A stretch of DNA of 63,322 bases. Origin: Chitinophagaceae bacterium. GTDB lineage: Bacteria > Bacteroidota > Bacteroidia > Chitinophagales > Chitinophagaceae. The stretch spans positions 1 through 63,322 of the forward strand of contig CANGBH010000007.1 of the NCBI GenBank assembly GCA_947451935.1. The letters are read 5' to 3'. This document shows positions 7,494-16,700 of the stretch, piece by piece. The notes under the pieces were generated by a model. It saw nothing but the letters and a program-made list of their open reading frames with translations. It ran no database searches and was not told the DNA's origin. The position numbers and the translations under genes were made by a program. Each line of letters starts with the position of its first letter. Within the stretch, counting starts at the first letter, position 1.

Positions 7494-8600
7494 CTGCAAA
7501 AAAGTCTCCATATAGTCAGCCACCATGAACCAAGTCCACTAGACTACCTTGGTGGAAGCGATTTATACTGGTTAATAAAAGCACTTCACACAGAAGGCAT
7601 TCAAATACATTTGCATCTCTTCATAGAAAGAAACAATCTTTCAAACACGCTTCAACAAGAATGTGAGCATATACATAATTACAAACAGAAAGCAGGACAT
7701 ACAGGTTTTTGTTTTGACATGCCATACTCAGTTAGCACTAGATCTGATGAAGCGTTAGTTGAAAGATTAAATCAGAATGATTTCCCGATTATTTTTCACG
7801 GAATAGAATCCACCTATTTTTTATCAAAGGGATATTTCCATAACCGTAAAATTGTCGTACGATTACAAACATGGAAACATCAGAAGTATAAAAAATTATG
7901 CCAAACCCACCCTATCGGATTACACAAGATCGATTATAAACTAAAAGAACTTCGTTATGCTAAATTCGAAAAAAATCTCTGCCAGAAACATAAATGTATT
8001 GCAAGTATAAAAACGGATGAATATTCGAACGAATTAACCCATGAAACAATTCCCCATTTTATTGGAATGGCTACTCCCATGGGAATTGAAGGAAATGGCC
8101 ATTACTGTTTGTTCCATGGCGATTTTTCCAATAAATCAACTGAACTAGCTGCACAATGGCTATTGAAAGAAGTCTTCAACGAAGTAGAACTACCTTTTGT
8201 TATTGTTGCTAAAAATCCTTCTGTAGAAATTGAAAATTTGGCACATGAAAAATTGCATACATGCATTGTTTCAAATCCAAGCGATAAGGAATTGATTGAA
8301 CTCATTAAAAAAGCTCACATAAATATTCTTCCAACAATTGGATTAAGTGAAAAGAATAATGATTTAATTCTTTCAACGCAACTCGGACGACATATTATAA
8401 TTAACCGTGAACGTGCTGATATTACTGATTTAAAGAGCATCTGTCACATCGCGGACACTGCTAAGGAATTCAAAGAGAAAATAACAGCATTATTTGATCT
8501 GCCATTTACCATCAATGATATTGAAAAAAGAGAACAAGTATTTAGAGAAGAATTTGACGATAAAAAAAATACTGCTACGCTAATTAAATTGCTATACTAG
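7494..8600 (+). CDS. GT-B fold glycosyltransferase with non-ATG start
   Basis: The recognisable protein begins upstream of the first ATG/TTG-type start. From 7494 the frame reads LQKSLHIVSHHEPSPLDYLG, then GSDLYWLIKALHTEGIQIHL. This is the first Rossmann strand and the glycine-rich acceptor loop of a GT-B enzyme, so a start at TTG 7611 would cut off 39 needed residues. No ATG exists between the stop at 7467-7469 and this region, and CTG at 7494 is the best-placed start. Later segments match a Bacteroidota GT family: YCLFHGDFSNKSTELAAQWLL (strand plus linker), PFVIVAKNPS, ANPSDKEL-like SNPSDKELIELI, and HINILPTIGL. Where relatives normally have GLKxKLLxAL for nucleotide-sugar binding, this protein has GLSEKNNDLILSTQLG. 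The 3' end overlaps convergent ftsE by 17 bases. It acts probably in the cytoplasm; its substrate is unknown. Confidence 0.7.
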   Translation: MQKSLHIVSHHEPSPLDYLGGSDLYWLIKALHTEGIQIHLHLFIERNNLSNTLQQECEHIHNYKQKAGHTGFCFDMPYSVSTRSDEALVERLNQNDFPIIFHGIESTYFLSKGYFHNRKIVVRLQTWKHQKYKKLCQTHPIGLHKIDYKLKELRYAKFEKNLCQKHKCIASIKTDEYSNELTHETIPHFIGMATPMGIEGNGHYCLFHGDFSNKSTELAAQWLLKEVFNEVELPFVIVAKNPSVEIENLAHEKLHTCIVSNPSDKELIELIKKAHINILPTIGLSEKNNDLILSTQLGRHIIINRERADITDLKSICHIADTAKEFKEKITALFDLPFTINDIEKREQVFREEFDDKKNTATLIKLLY

Positions 8601-9270
8601 CATTATCCAAGACTTTCCCACCTTCTGTTTTTATCATTCGTGCTGGATATTTTTTAATCACCATATAATCGTGGGTAGCCATCACAATTGCTGTACCAAA
8701 TTCTTGTCCAATTTGAAATAGCAACTGCATAATCTCTTCAGTTGTTTCTGGATCAAGATTACCTGTAGGTTCATCTGCAAGTAATAGTTTAGGTGAGTTT
8801 AATAAAGCCCTTGCAATGTCAATACGTTGTTGCTCACCTCCTGAAAGTTCATATGGGAATTTAAAGCCCTTCGTAGAAAGTCCAACTTTTCGAAGTACTT
8901 CTTCAATTTTATCTTCTATCTCTCTATGATTAGTCCAGCCTGTAGCATTCAATACAAACTTCAAATTATCATGCACATTTCTATCTGTAAGCAATTGAAA
9001 ATCTTGAAATACAATTCCAATGTTTCTTCTTAAGTAGGGAACTGTTTTCCAAGTAACTTCTTTCAAATCAAATCCAGCAACTTTAGCTTCGCCAGTTTTT
9101 AATGGCAATTCGCCATATAATGTTTTAAGCAAACTCGATTTTCCAGTACCAGTCTTACCTACTAAGTACACAAATTCACTTTTATGAATTTGTATGTTCA
9201 CGTCAGATAAAATAAGAGAATCTCCTTGGTAAATATTAGCCTGTTTTATATCTAGTACTGCTTCACTCAT
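8584..9270 (-). CDS. ftsE: FtsE-type ABC transporter ATP-binding protein
   Basis: A 228-residue ATPase with Walker [10 protein letters not shown], the FtsE-type KTLYGELP and [20 protein letters not shown] (Q-loop), signature [15 protein letters not shown], Walker [13 protein letters not shown] and H-loop ATHDY. FtsE with the membrane partner FtsX activates peptidoglycan hydrolases during division. The high match around the Q-loop separates it from LolD-type proteins, though these are close. No ftsX lies beside it, so the partner must be elsewhere. It is followed convergently by the glycosyltransferase with a 17-base overlap. It lies downstream of purM on the same strand with a 54-base gap. 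Confidence 0.88.
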   Translation of the reverse strand: MSEAVLDIKQANIYQGDSLILSDVNIQIHKSEFVYLVGKTGTGKSSLLKTLYGELPLKTGEAKVAGFDLKEVTWKTVPYLRRNIGIVFQDFQLLTDRNVHDNLKFVLNATGWTNHREIEDKIEEVLRKVGLSTKGFKFPYELSGGEQQRIDIARALLNSPKLLLADEPTGNLDPETTEEIMQLLFQIGQEFGTAIVMATHDYMVIKKYPARMIKTEGGKVLDNASIAI

Positions 9271-9324
9271 GTTAACTATTTTCTAATTGAAGTTACAAAT
9301 TAGATAAGAAAATGCTGTAATGAT

Positions 9325-10497
9325 TTAACTAAAACTATGTACAGACCCATTAAGGTGGATATCCAATGACTTAGTTGAAGATCCTTCTACGTAGCCAATA
9401 ATTTTAGCATCAATACCATATTTAGTTGCTGCAGCAATCATACTACTCGCCTTGTCTGGTGTTGTGTAAATTTCCATTCGGCATCCCATATTAAAGACCT
9501 GTAGCATCTCTTTATCATCGGCCTTGCTGGCTTCTTGAATCAATTTAAATACAGGAGGAATATCAAACAAGGAATCCTTTATCACTTTCATTGGCGCCGG
9601 TAGATACTTGAGGCATTTTGTTTGTCCCCCACCGCTGCAATGAATTAATCCATGTACAGCATCAAAATCTTGTTCCAGAATATCTTTAATAACAGGGGCA
9701 AATGTTCTGGTTGGACTCAGCACTAATTTTCCTGCATTTACATAAGAACCTAATCCAGGAATTTCCTCAGTTAATGTGTGCTTGCCGAGGTATACTACTT
9801 CAGATGACAATGCTGGATCAAACGATTCTGGATATGATTTAGCATACTGATTTGAGAACATATCATGCCTTGCACTCGTTAACCCGTTACTTCCTATACC
9901 ACTATTGTACTCAGATTCATATACTGCTTGTCCATAACTAGCTAAGCCTACAATTACATCCCCAGCAGCTATTTTATCATTAGTAATCAATCTGTTTTTG
10001 GGCCACCTAGCCGTCATAGTTCCATTTACGGCTACCGTTCGAACAACATCACCTACGTCAGCTGTTTCTCCACCTAAGTAGGCTATCCTTACTCCCATCT
10101 TCGACAATGAATCGAATAATTCACTAGTGCCATTGATAATTTCTTTTAAAACTTCACCAGGAATGAGTCCTTTATTTCGATCGATGGTGGAATTAAAAAT
10201 AATATTGTCATAAATTCCAATACAAAGCAAATCATCCAAATTCATCACTACGGCATCTTGGGCAATCCCACGCCAAACAGAGATATCGCCCGTTTCTTTC
10301 CAATATAAATAGGCCAAAATACTCTTTGTTCCTGCCCCATCGGCATGCATTACGTTGACGAATTCATCGTCACCACCTAAATAATCCGGATAGATTTTAC
10401 AAAACGCATTGGGGTAAATACCTTGATCCAAACCTTGGATGGCAGCATGAACTTCTTCCTTTTGGGCGGAGACACCTCTTTTATTGTATAGACTCAT
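9325..10497 (-). CDS. purM: Phosphoribosylformylglycinamidine cyclo-ligase (AIR synthase)
   Basis: ATP-dependent ring closure of FGAM to AIR in purine synthesis. The PurM signature is clear: VMHADGAGTKSILAYLYWKE, then DAVVMNLDDLLCIGI and YLGGETADVGDVVRTVAVNG. I use the ATG at 10497 (MSLYNKRGVSAQKEEVH), giving 390 residues, usual for the phylum. An upstream extension to 10623 would cross a good promoter match and overlap ribF, and its residues look untranslated. The protein is the longer Bacteroidota variant, with a divergent C-terminal half carrying LIHCSGGGQTKCLKYL. It is divergent to ribF. Confidence 0.93.
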   Translation of the reverse strand: MSLYNKRGVSAQKEEVHAAIQGLDQGIYPNAFCKIYPDYLGGDDEFVNVMHADGAGTKSILAYLYWKETGDISVWRGIAQDAVVMNLDDLLCIGIYDNIIFNSTIDRNKGLIPGEVLKEIINGTSELFDSLSKMGVRIAYLGGETADVGDVVRTVAVNGTMTARWPKNRLITNDKIAAGDVIVGLASYGQAVYESEYNSGIGSNGLTSARHDMFSNQYAKSYPESFDPALSSEVVYLGKHTLTEEIPGLGSYVNAGKLVLSPTRTFAPVIKDILEQDFDAVHGLIHCSGGGQTKCLKYLPAPMKVIKDSLFDIPPVFKLIQEASKADDKEMLQVFNMGCRMEIYTTPDKASSMIAAATKYGIDAKIIGYVEGSSTKSLDIHLNGSVHSFS

Positions 10498-10515
10498 GGT
10501 AAAGAATAGAGTACA

Positions 10516-10545
10516 CAAATTTACTTTAGAAGGTGGACATGGCAA
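10516..10545 (-). promoter_or_regulatory. Putative purM promoter
   Basis: Minus-strand TAAATTTG (10523-10516) with TTG at 10545-10543, separated by 19 bases. This fits the Bacteroidota -33 TTG / -7 TAnnTTTG pattern. It lies 18 bases upstream of the ATG at 10497, which supports that start over the longer reading frame. Confidence 0.55.
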
Positions 10546-10611
10546 GAATAAAAAAGGAGTTCTTGTCAACACTATGTTCATTCTCCTTTTTGAAGTAATT
10601 TCGCGTTTCTT

Positions 10612-11559
10612 ATGCAGGTACATTACGATATTGATAAATTACCCCTATTTACTAATTCAGTCATCACCATCGGTACATTTGACGGAATCCATTCGGGACA
10701 TCATGCCATATTGGATCAGCTTATCCAGGAAGGAAGTAAACACGAGGGAGAATCTGTCGTTATTACCTTTCACCCCCATCCACGCAAAATCATACGTGCA
10801 GGAGAAGCTCCTTCTTTGTTAACCTCTATTGATGAAAGAATTGCCCTTTTTCAAAAAAAAGGAATTGATCATTTAGTTATTGTTCCTTTTGACTTAAACT
10901 TTGCTGAATTATCTGCTGAAGAGTATATAGACAAATTTCTTGTCCATTATTTCCATCCAAAGGCTATTGTTATTGGCTTTGACCACCGATATGGAAAAAA
11001 TAGAGCAGGTGATTATGCCCTGCTAAAGAGCAAAGAAAATCTCCATGAGTATGAAGTAATAGAAATCCCTGAATTCATCCTAAATAACTCAAAAATTAGC
11101 TCTACGCATATTCGAAAAGCATTATTAGCAGGGGAAGTTGAAATTGCCAATTCTTTGCTTGGTTATGCCTATCAATTGGAGGGAATAGTTATTCGAGGCG
11201 ATCAATTGGGTAGAACAATAGGCTTTCCTACAGCAAATCTCGCCATAATCGAAACTGAAAAACTCGTCCCTGCAACGGGTGTTTACGCAGTTTCGGTTTT
11301 CGTTAAAAAAGCAAATAGCATCATTGAAAAAAACGGCATGATGAACATCGGATATCGGCCAACAGTGAGCGGTAAAGAAAGAAGAATTGAAATCCACCTA
11401 TTCGATCTCAACGAAGACCTTTATGATCTTTCTCTTTGTGTAGAATTAAAGGCGTTTATCAGAAATGAAATTAAATTTTCAGGTCTCGCAGAACTCACAG
11501 CTCAATTAGAAAAAGACCAAAAAACGGTCATTGCTTTTTTTGACTTACAAGCTAAATAA
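10612..11559 (+). CDS. ribF: Bifunctional riboflavin kinase / FMN adenylyltransferase
   Basis: Makes FMN and then FAD from riboflavin. The N-terminal nucleotidyltransferase domain shows GTFDGIHSGHHAILDQL and VITFHPHPRKI, with IGFDHRYGKNRAG further on. The C-terminal kinase domain has GDQLGRTIGFPTANLAI and YDLSLCVELKAFIRNEIKFS. The length of 315 residues is typical. The ATG at 10612 directly precedes the expected first strand. TAATTTCG, one mismatch from TAnnTTTG, lies about 10 bases before the ATG. It is divergent from purM and overlaps the convergent holA end by 8 bases. Confidence 0.96.
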   Translation: MQVHYDIDKLPLFTNSVITIGTFDGIHSGHHAILDQLIQEGSKHEGESVVITFHPHPRKIIRAGEAPSLLTSIDERIALFQKKGIDHLVIVPFDLNFAELSAEEYIDKFLVHYFHPKAIVIGFDHRYGKNRAGDYALLKSKENLHEYEVIEIPEFILNNSKISSTHIRKALLAGEVEIANSLLGYAYQLEGIVIRGDQLGRTIGFPTANLAIIETEKLVPATGVYAVSVFVKKANSIIEKNGMMNIGYRPTVSGKERRIEIHLFDLNEDLYDLSLCVELKAFIRNEIKFSGLAELTAQLEKDQKTVIAFFDLQAK

Positions 11560-12550
11560 TAATTTTTGCTATGAGCTCTTTCATAAGGCTAGCGTCAGTT
11601 ACATCAGACTTTCCAATACCAACACTTTTTAAATTATAATGGTGCATTAACAACAGTGCATTTTCAACTTCAGCCGGTGTATATTTTTGCATAGCCGAGA
11701 TGTATTGTTTTGCAAAAAAACCATTTATCCCAAGTAATGAAGCGAGAGCATACTCATCACGAACATTGCTTGACGAAGCAACATATAATTTACTGAAAAA
11801 TGCATAAAGAGTCGGCAGCAAGAGCTGAATAGGAGCGGCTTTGGGGTTAGAAGCGAAATAATTTAAGATAGCTAATGACTTAGCTAAGTCTTTATTTATC
11901 ATTGCGGCTTGCAGTTCAAAAACATTAAATTCTTTACTAACCCCTACAAAATTTTCTATGTCATCATCCGTGATGGTTTTACGACCAGCTAGGTTAATGA
12001 TTATTTTTTCTACTTCATTTTCAATTCGTTGTAAATCGTTGCCAATATGTTCAACTAATATGTGTAATGTTTTAGGCTTGATATCCAATCCCTTTCGCTT
12101 GATCAATTGAGACGCCCATTCAGGTAATTCATTGTCATACAACTTCTTTGTAGTCAGCACCTCAATTTTCTTATGAATCAATTTCCCAAACGCTTTACGC
12201 TTATCGTAAGTTTTATCTTTATATGCTATAAGCAAAATGGTAGAGGAAAGGGATTGTTCTATGTAATGTTCTAACTTTTCAATATCGCGAAGCTGCTGAG
12301 CTTCCTTTAGTATTACTACTTGTAAATCTGAAAACATAGGATACCTTCTGCATGCGTTAAGCACATCTTCTACTTTTGAATCCTTTCCATAGAAAACGCT
12401 CAAATTAAAGGATGCCTGGTCCGGTGTCAGAATATTGGCCTCGGCATAATTCGTCAACAAATCAATATAATAAGGCTCATCCCCTTGGAGCCAGTAAATG
12501 GGCTTAAAAACCCCTTTTACCCAATCTGACTGTATCTGTTCAACGCTCAT
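11552..12550 (-). CDS. holA: DNA polymerase III delta subunit
   Basis: Clamp-loader subunit that opens the beta clamp. At 332 residues it is of usual length. It begins with SDWVKGVFKPIYWLQGDEPYYID, the HolA opening (PIY.L.G.E.Y), then LRDIEKLEHYIEQ and STILLIAYKDKTYDKRKAFGK, and in the middle LVEHIGNDLQRIENEVEKI and FNVFELQAAMINKDLAKSL, all standard HolA segments. The C-terminal helical collar domain carries SNPKAAPIQLLLPTLYAFF. As usual for delta, no functional Walker A is present. It is convergent with ribF with an 8-base overlap. Confidence 0.95.
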   Translation of the reverse strand: MSVEQIQSDWVKGVFKPIYWLQGDEPYYIDLLTNYAEANILTPDQASFNLSVFYGKDSKVEDVLNACRRYPMFSDLQVVILKEAQQLRDIEKLEHYIEQSLSSTILLIAYKDKTYDKRKAFGKLIHKKIEVLTTKKLYDNELPEWASQLIKRKGLDIKPKTLHILVEHIGNDLQRIENEVEKIIINLAGRKTITDDDIENFVGVSKEFNVFELQAAMINKDLAKSLAILNYFASNPKAAPIQLLLPTLYAFFSKLYVASSSNVRDEYALASLLGINGFFAKQYISAMQKYTPAEVENALLLMHHYNLKSVGIGKSDVTDASLMKELIAKIII

Positions 12551-12718
12551 ATTCCTTTTATTTTAGCATTCTAGGGATTTCATTAATTTCTATGATAACA
12601 CATGAATGGTATATTTTAACATAGTTACAAGGTTTTATAGAAAAAAAATGATATTCCTTTGTGTAGATATCAAAAATATCAATTCAATTTTGAATAATAC
12701 TCAACAATCCATTAAATC

Positions 12719-13675
12719 ATGACAACAAATCCTACAAACGACAATTTTAGTCAAGAATCCAAAAAAGACAATAAAGGCACAATTATCATTGTCCTACTGA
12801 TTGCACTAATTGCCTCTTGGGTATACTTTTTCTATACTAAGAATCAAACAGCAATATTGATTTCAGACAAAGATGCTCAATATTCAACCCTAGATTCATC
12901 TAAAAATGCAGTTCAAAAAGAATTTGATGATGCCATGGTTCGTTTACAAGAAATGACTCAAACGAACGTCGGACTTGATAGTTTAGTGAAAACTAAAGAC
13001 AAGGAAATGCAGGTATTGAAAAGCAGATTCAAGTCTTTGGTTAGCAAACAAAATGCAACGGCAGAAGATCTTGCTGAAGCAAAAGTATTGGTTGGTGAAT
13101 TGAATGGGAAAATCAATGACTATGTAAAGGAAATCGAAAGACTTCAAGCTGAAAACCAACAGCTCACTGTTGATAAAGCGGGATTAACTGCCGATAAGCA
13201 AAACCTTGAAAAAAACCTAGCCAGTACAGAAGTGGCTAAAAAAGATGCTGAAAATAAAGTTGATGTAGGTTCTACGCTTCATGCATCAAGCTTTCAAATA
13301 GCGGCTATAAACGAAACGAATTCTGGAAAAGAAAAAGCTACAAATAGAGCAAAACGTGCCGACAAACTTCGTATATCCTTCATGTTAGATGATAATCGAA
13401 TTGCAACTACCGGTACAAAAATTCTATTCATCATCGCAAAAGACCCAAGTGGAAAAATTATCAAAGAAACAGCACTTGGCTCTGGAAGTTTTGAAACACG
13501 CCAAGACGGACAATCAGATTATACAACTAAATTGAACACCGAATATACTCAGGGTGAATCAAAATCAATAAACTTTGACCTCAAACAAACTGATGCCTAT
13601 TCTAAAGGAAGCTATAGCATCGTTGTTTATCAAAATGGTTTCAAAATCGGACAAGGTATAGCTGTTCTTAAATAA
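12719..13675 (+). CDS. Single-pass membrane protein with long periplasmic coiled coil
   Basis: A 318-residue protein of unknown function. A basic N-terminus is followed by one transmembrane helix at about 24-39 (TIIIVLLIALIASWVYFF). A coiled coil follows from about 52 to 180 with heptad Leu/Val and many Lys/Glu/Gln. The C-terminal beta-rich domain (about 185-318) contains KLRISFMLDDNRIATTGTK and GSYSIVVYQNGFKIGQGIAV. The domain looks like an immunoglobulin-like fold. Related proteins are conserved in Bacteroidota as chromosome-segregation-like coiled-coil hypotheticals, but no function is established. Orientation is probably N-in, C-out. It is closed by the 44-bp palindromic terminator and transcribed towards the large barrel gene. 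Confidence 0.75.
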   Translation: MTTNPTNDNFSQESKKDNKGTIIIVLLIALIASWVYFFYTKNQTAILISDKDAQYSTLDSSKNAVQKEFDDAMVRLQEMTQTNVGLDSLVKTKDKEMQVLKSRFKSLVSKQNATAEDLAEAKVLVGELNGKINDYVKEIERLQAENQQLTVDKAGLTADKQNLEKNLASTEVAKKDAENKVDVGSTLHASSFQIAAINETNSGKEKATNRAKRADKLRISFMLDDNRIATTGTKILFIIAKDPSGKIIKETALGSGSFETRQDGQSDYTTKLNTEYTQGESKSINFDLKQTDAYSKGSYSIVVYQNGFKIGQGIAVLK

Positions 13676-13690
13676 GATTAGCTGAATACA

Positions 13691-13734
13691 TTATAAAAAA
13701 AGGGACAGTGATATCACTGTCCCTTTTTTTATAA
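13691..13734. terminator. Two-way terminator, 44-bp perfect palindrome
   Basis: TTATAAAAAAAGGGACAGTG-AT followed by its exact reverse complement. The GC core GGGACAGTGAT is flanked by seven A and seven T. It lies between convergent genes and includes the stop codon of the minus-strand gene (13729-13731). Confidence 0.9.
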
Positions 13735-16700
13735 TATTGCTCGAATTTGCGCTCGTCCAATATTAACCATGCCAGAGCTCCCAGCTTTTCGTCCTTCATA
13801 TTGGATGGTCATTTCAAGATAAGGATTGAGTCTTTTAGTGAGATCTAACGTCCAGATAAAATTCTTTCCTGGCAACAGGCCTTCGAGCATAATATACCCA
13901 ACACTGGTATTCGCATTTCCATTAAAACTTATTTTACTAAAATTCATCGAAGTTGAAATAGCCGTATTAGACACTAAATTATACTTGGCTTCAAAAAGCA
14001 TTGCATTAATTTTTGCTGCTTCAGGTCCTTTATTTTGTTTATCATCTATCTTATAACCCGCCATCAAACGCAAATTCGTTCCTTGCGTAAATGTTATTCT
14101 TGGCTCAAGTGCCAATGAAGAAACATTATAATTTCGATTGCTGAATTTTGGAGTTTCTAAAATGTTTCGATTCATTTTAGTGATAAAATCAACTGTAATT
14201 ACCTTAAACCAATTCGATCTAATCTTGAATGAAATACCATCAATGGAACGTGTTTCATAACCATAAGACAAATATGCTCTATTACTTGTTTGCAAGGTAT
14301 TGATATCAAGTCCCCATACCTGACTCATTTTGTTGAATGAAAATGAATTACTGAATACCCGATCAAACGTTATTAAAGACGTGTCATTCAAAAAATTATC
14401 AAATGGATTATAGGCTTTAGCATGCCCTGCTTCTTGTTTTTTATTGATTTGAAGAGCTGATTGAACGTATAATTTTTTAATAAAATTAATAAATGCATTA
14501 GAAGTGGAATTCGATAACGCTTGAGATGGATTAATTACAACGTTGTAATTAAATTGTAAATAATCGGCTTTGATGAACTCATTGGTAGGCGTTGCAATTC
14601 TGAAAAATTTAGCTTGATCACGAAACTTAGCAATTTCAAATTCATTAAGTTGTTGAACGCCATCATTGTTGTAATCAATCCACGTATATTCTCCTTGTCC
14701 AGCAGGAACTTCAAAAAAAGCGAAATCTTTTCGCGGCTCTTGTCCAGTCCCCAACTCATATAACATATCCCCATTTATGGCTCCTTTCCAGACTGTTGAA
14801 AGGTATTGAACCCTTCCCAAGAGTGTTTTGTCTGGCTTGACCGCAGTGGCTTGGCTATTGATGATTTCAAGTTGCCTAAACGTAGTACTAAACTTTACTT
14901 GATGATGTTCACTAGCGAGTAGTTCAGACGTTATACTATAATTATGGCTTCTATCAGTTCTCTGCAATTTATTGGCAAATGGAATTTGATCTGTTCGCGT
15001 AAAATAATTCAATCCCCATTTATTCATTTTTGATTGGTCAGATTGAGTAAACACCTGAAAGGTATTGAATGCAAAACTTCCCGCTTTAAGTGAATCTGAA
15101 CGTATGAATGATGACGTTGTTTTTTCAAGTGAATATTTAACGCCAAATTCTTGGTTTGACCAATGTTCAATAGTTCGGGTAAGGTTAAGCGAAGGCCTCA
15201 AGAAATATCCTTTAGCCATACCGTCATTGAAGGATGTATAGCCGAAAATATTATCCATCCGCCAAGAGCGTTCATTGAAATGATGCTCGATATAATTTCG
15301 AGTAGCCTTATAATTTTCATCTCGGGCATACGATCCAATAGAATATTTTAGACTATGACCTTTTTCATTCAATAAGTTGAAATTTGCTGATGCCAACTTT
15401 TCATCTGCAGGCAGCGTAACAAGATCCAAACCCCAATCACGATTGAATTCCACATTCCGAAGTCGCTCAATCGGCTTAAAGGTTGATGAGGTATACTCTA
15501 GGTTGAAGTCGGATGTTAAAGAAATGCCTTTATCAGCTGATATACGTTTTGTGTTTTTGAAAATTAATCGGCCAGCTATCCCGTCATCATTCGATTTATC
15601 TTTTGAAGAAAATCGATTGAGATCAAATTTACTAAACGCAACATCCGTCAAGAGTTGAGATGACTTACTTACATCCCATTCAGTGCCGATTGAAATAAGG
15701 CGTTGACTTTTAGGTGCTGCGATTAAGACGACTGGTTCGAATCGTCCTGACTTTAAACCGGTAGATATATCTGGAGAAACCCATTTGTATACCTTTCCAT
15801 TCACATTGGCATCTAAGTCTTGAATATAATTTCCACCTCCATCTCCTAAGTCAATGAAGGATAGCGTGAATAAATCAGGTTGATCAAGATTCGTGTACTG
15901 ATATATGGTGTCTCGATTGTTTCCATTGTATATCGTGTCTACTTGTTTATAGAGAATCTTTCCATTGGCAAAGGTGTCGGCCATAGCTGAGCTATAGTAT
16001 GCCTTGTTTAGGTTATCACCAACGGTAGATAAAAATTGTTTTTGATTTGTATTTAGGGTTTGACTAATCGGTGAATTTTTAGCATCCCCATTATTGAAAA
16101 ATCCGATATTCATTTTAAACTTAGTTCCAATGAATACTTCATCATGCAGGTAGAGTTGAGAATTTAAATAATTTCGATCTGCATATTCAAACTCAATTTG
16201 AATACGTTTATCTTTTGTAATCATTTGCTTTGGAGTAAACGTAACTTCTGCCGTATTGTAATTGATTACATAATCTTGGTCCTCTCCCCTTTCCATCAAC
16301 ACACCATCTATAAAAACCCGTTCTGTTCCTGCCAAGACGATGAAGAACATTTCTTGATTTGCCCCTTTTAGTCGGTACGGGCCTTGATTCCCTTCTGAAC
16401 CTTGAAAAACGTTTCGTGTAAATTTGCCCTTTGCCACGGCACCACTTACGTGAAGACTATTATTTATAGAGGATGAAATTTTATCTGCTGATTCAAATGA
16501 AATTCCTTGAACACGTTTATAAAAATTCAAATAGTAAGAATCATTTCTTCTCAGGTCAAAGTCGCCTAAGAGAAGTTTCCATTTATCTTTTGAAAACTGA
16601 ATATATACTTGATCAAACTCTTTTAAATTTTGCGTATTTCCATCAGGTTGAATGGGAATATTATTATCTGAAATGGCAGCAGCTAGCAAAATGCTGTCGC

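Noticed and set aside
10498-10623. N-terminal extension of purM to ATG 10623
   Set aside because: It crosses a good promoter match and overlaps divergent ribF; added residues have no family support.
10484-10822. 112-residue plus-strand ORF spanning the purM-ribF gap
   Set aside because: Out of frame with ribF, covers the promoter region and shows no domain.
13691-13734. Mobile-element inverted end
   Set aside because: A GC core with A/T runs between convergent genes is best explained as a two-way terminator.
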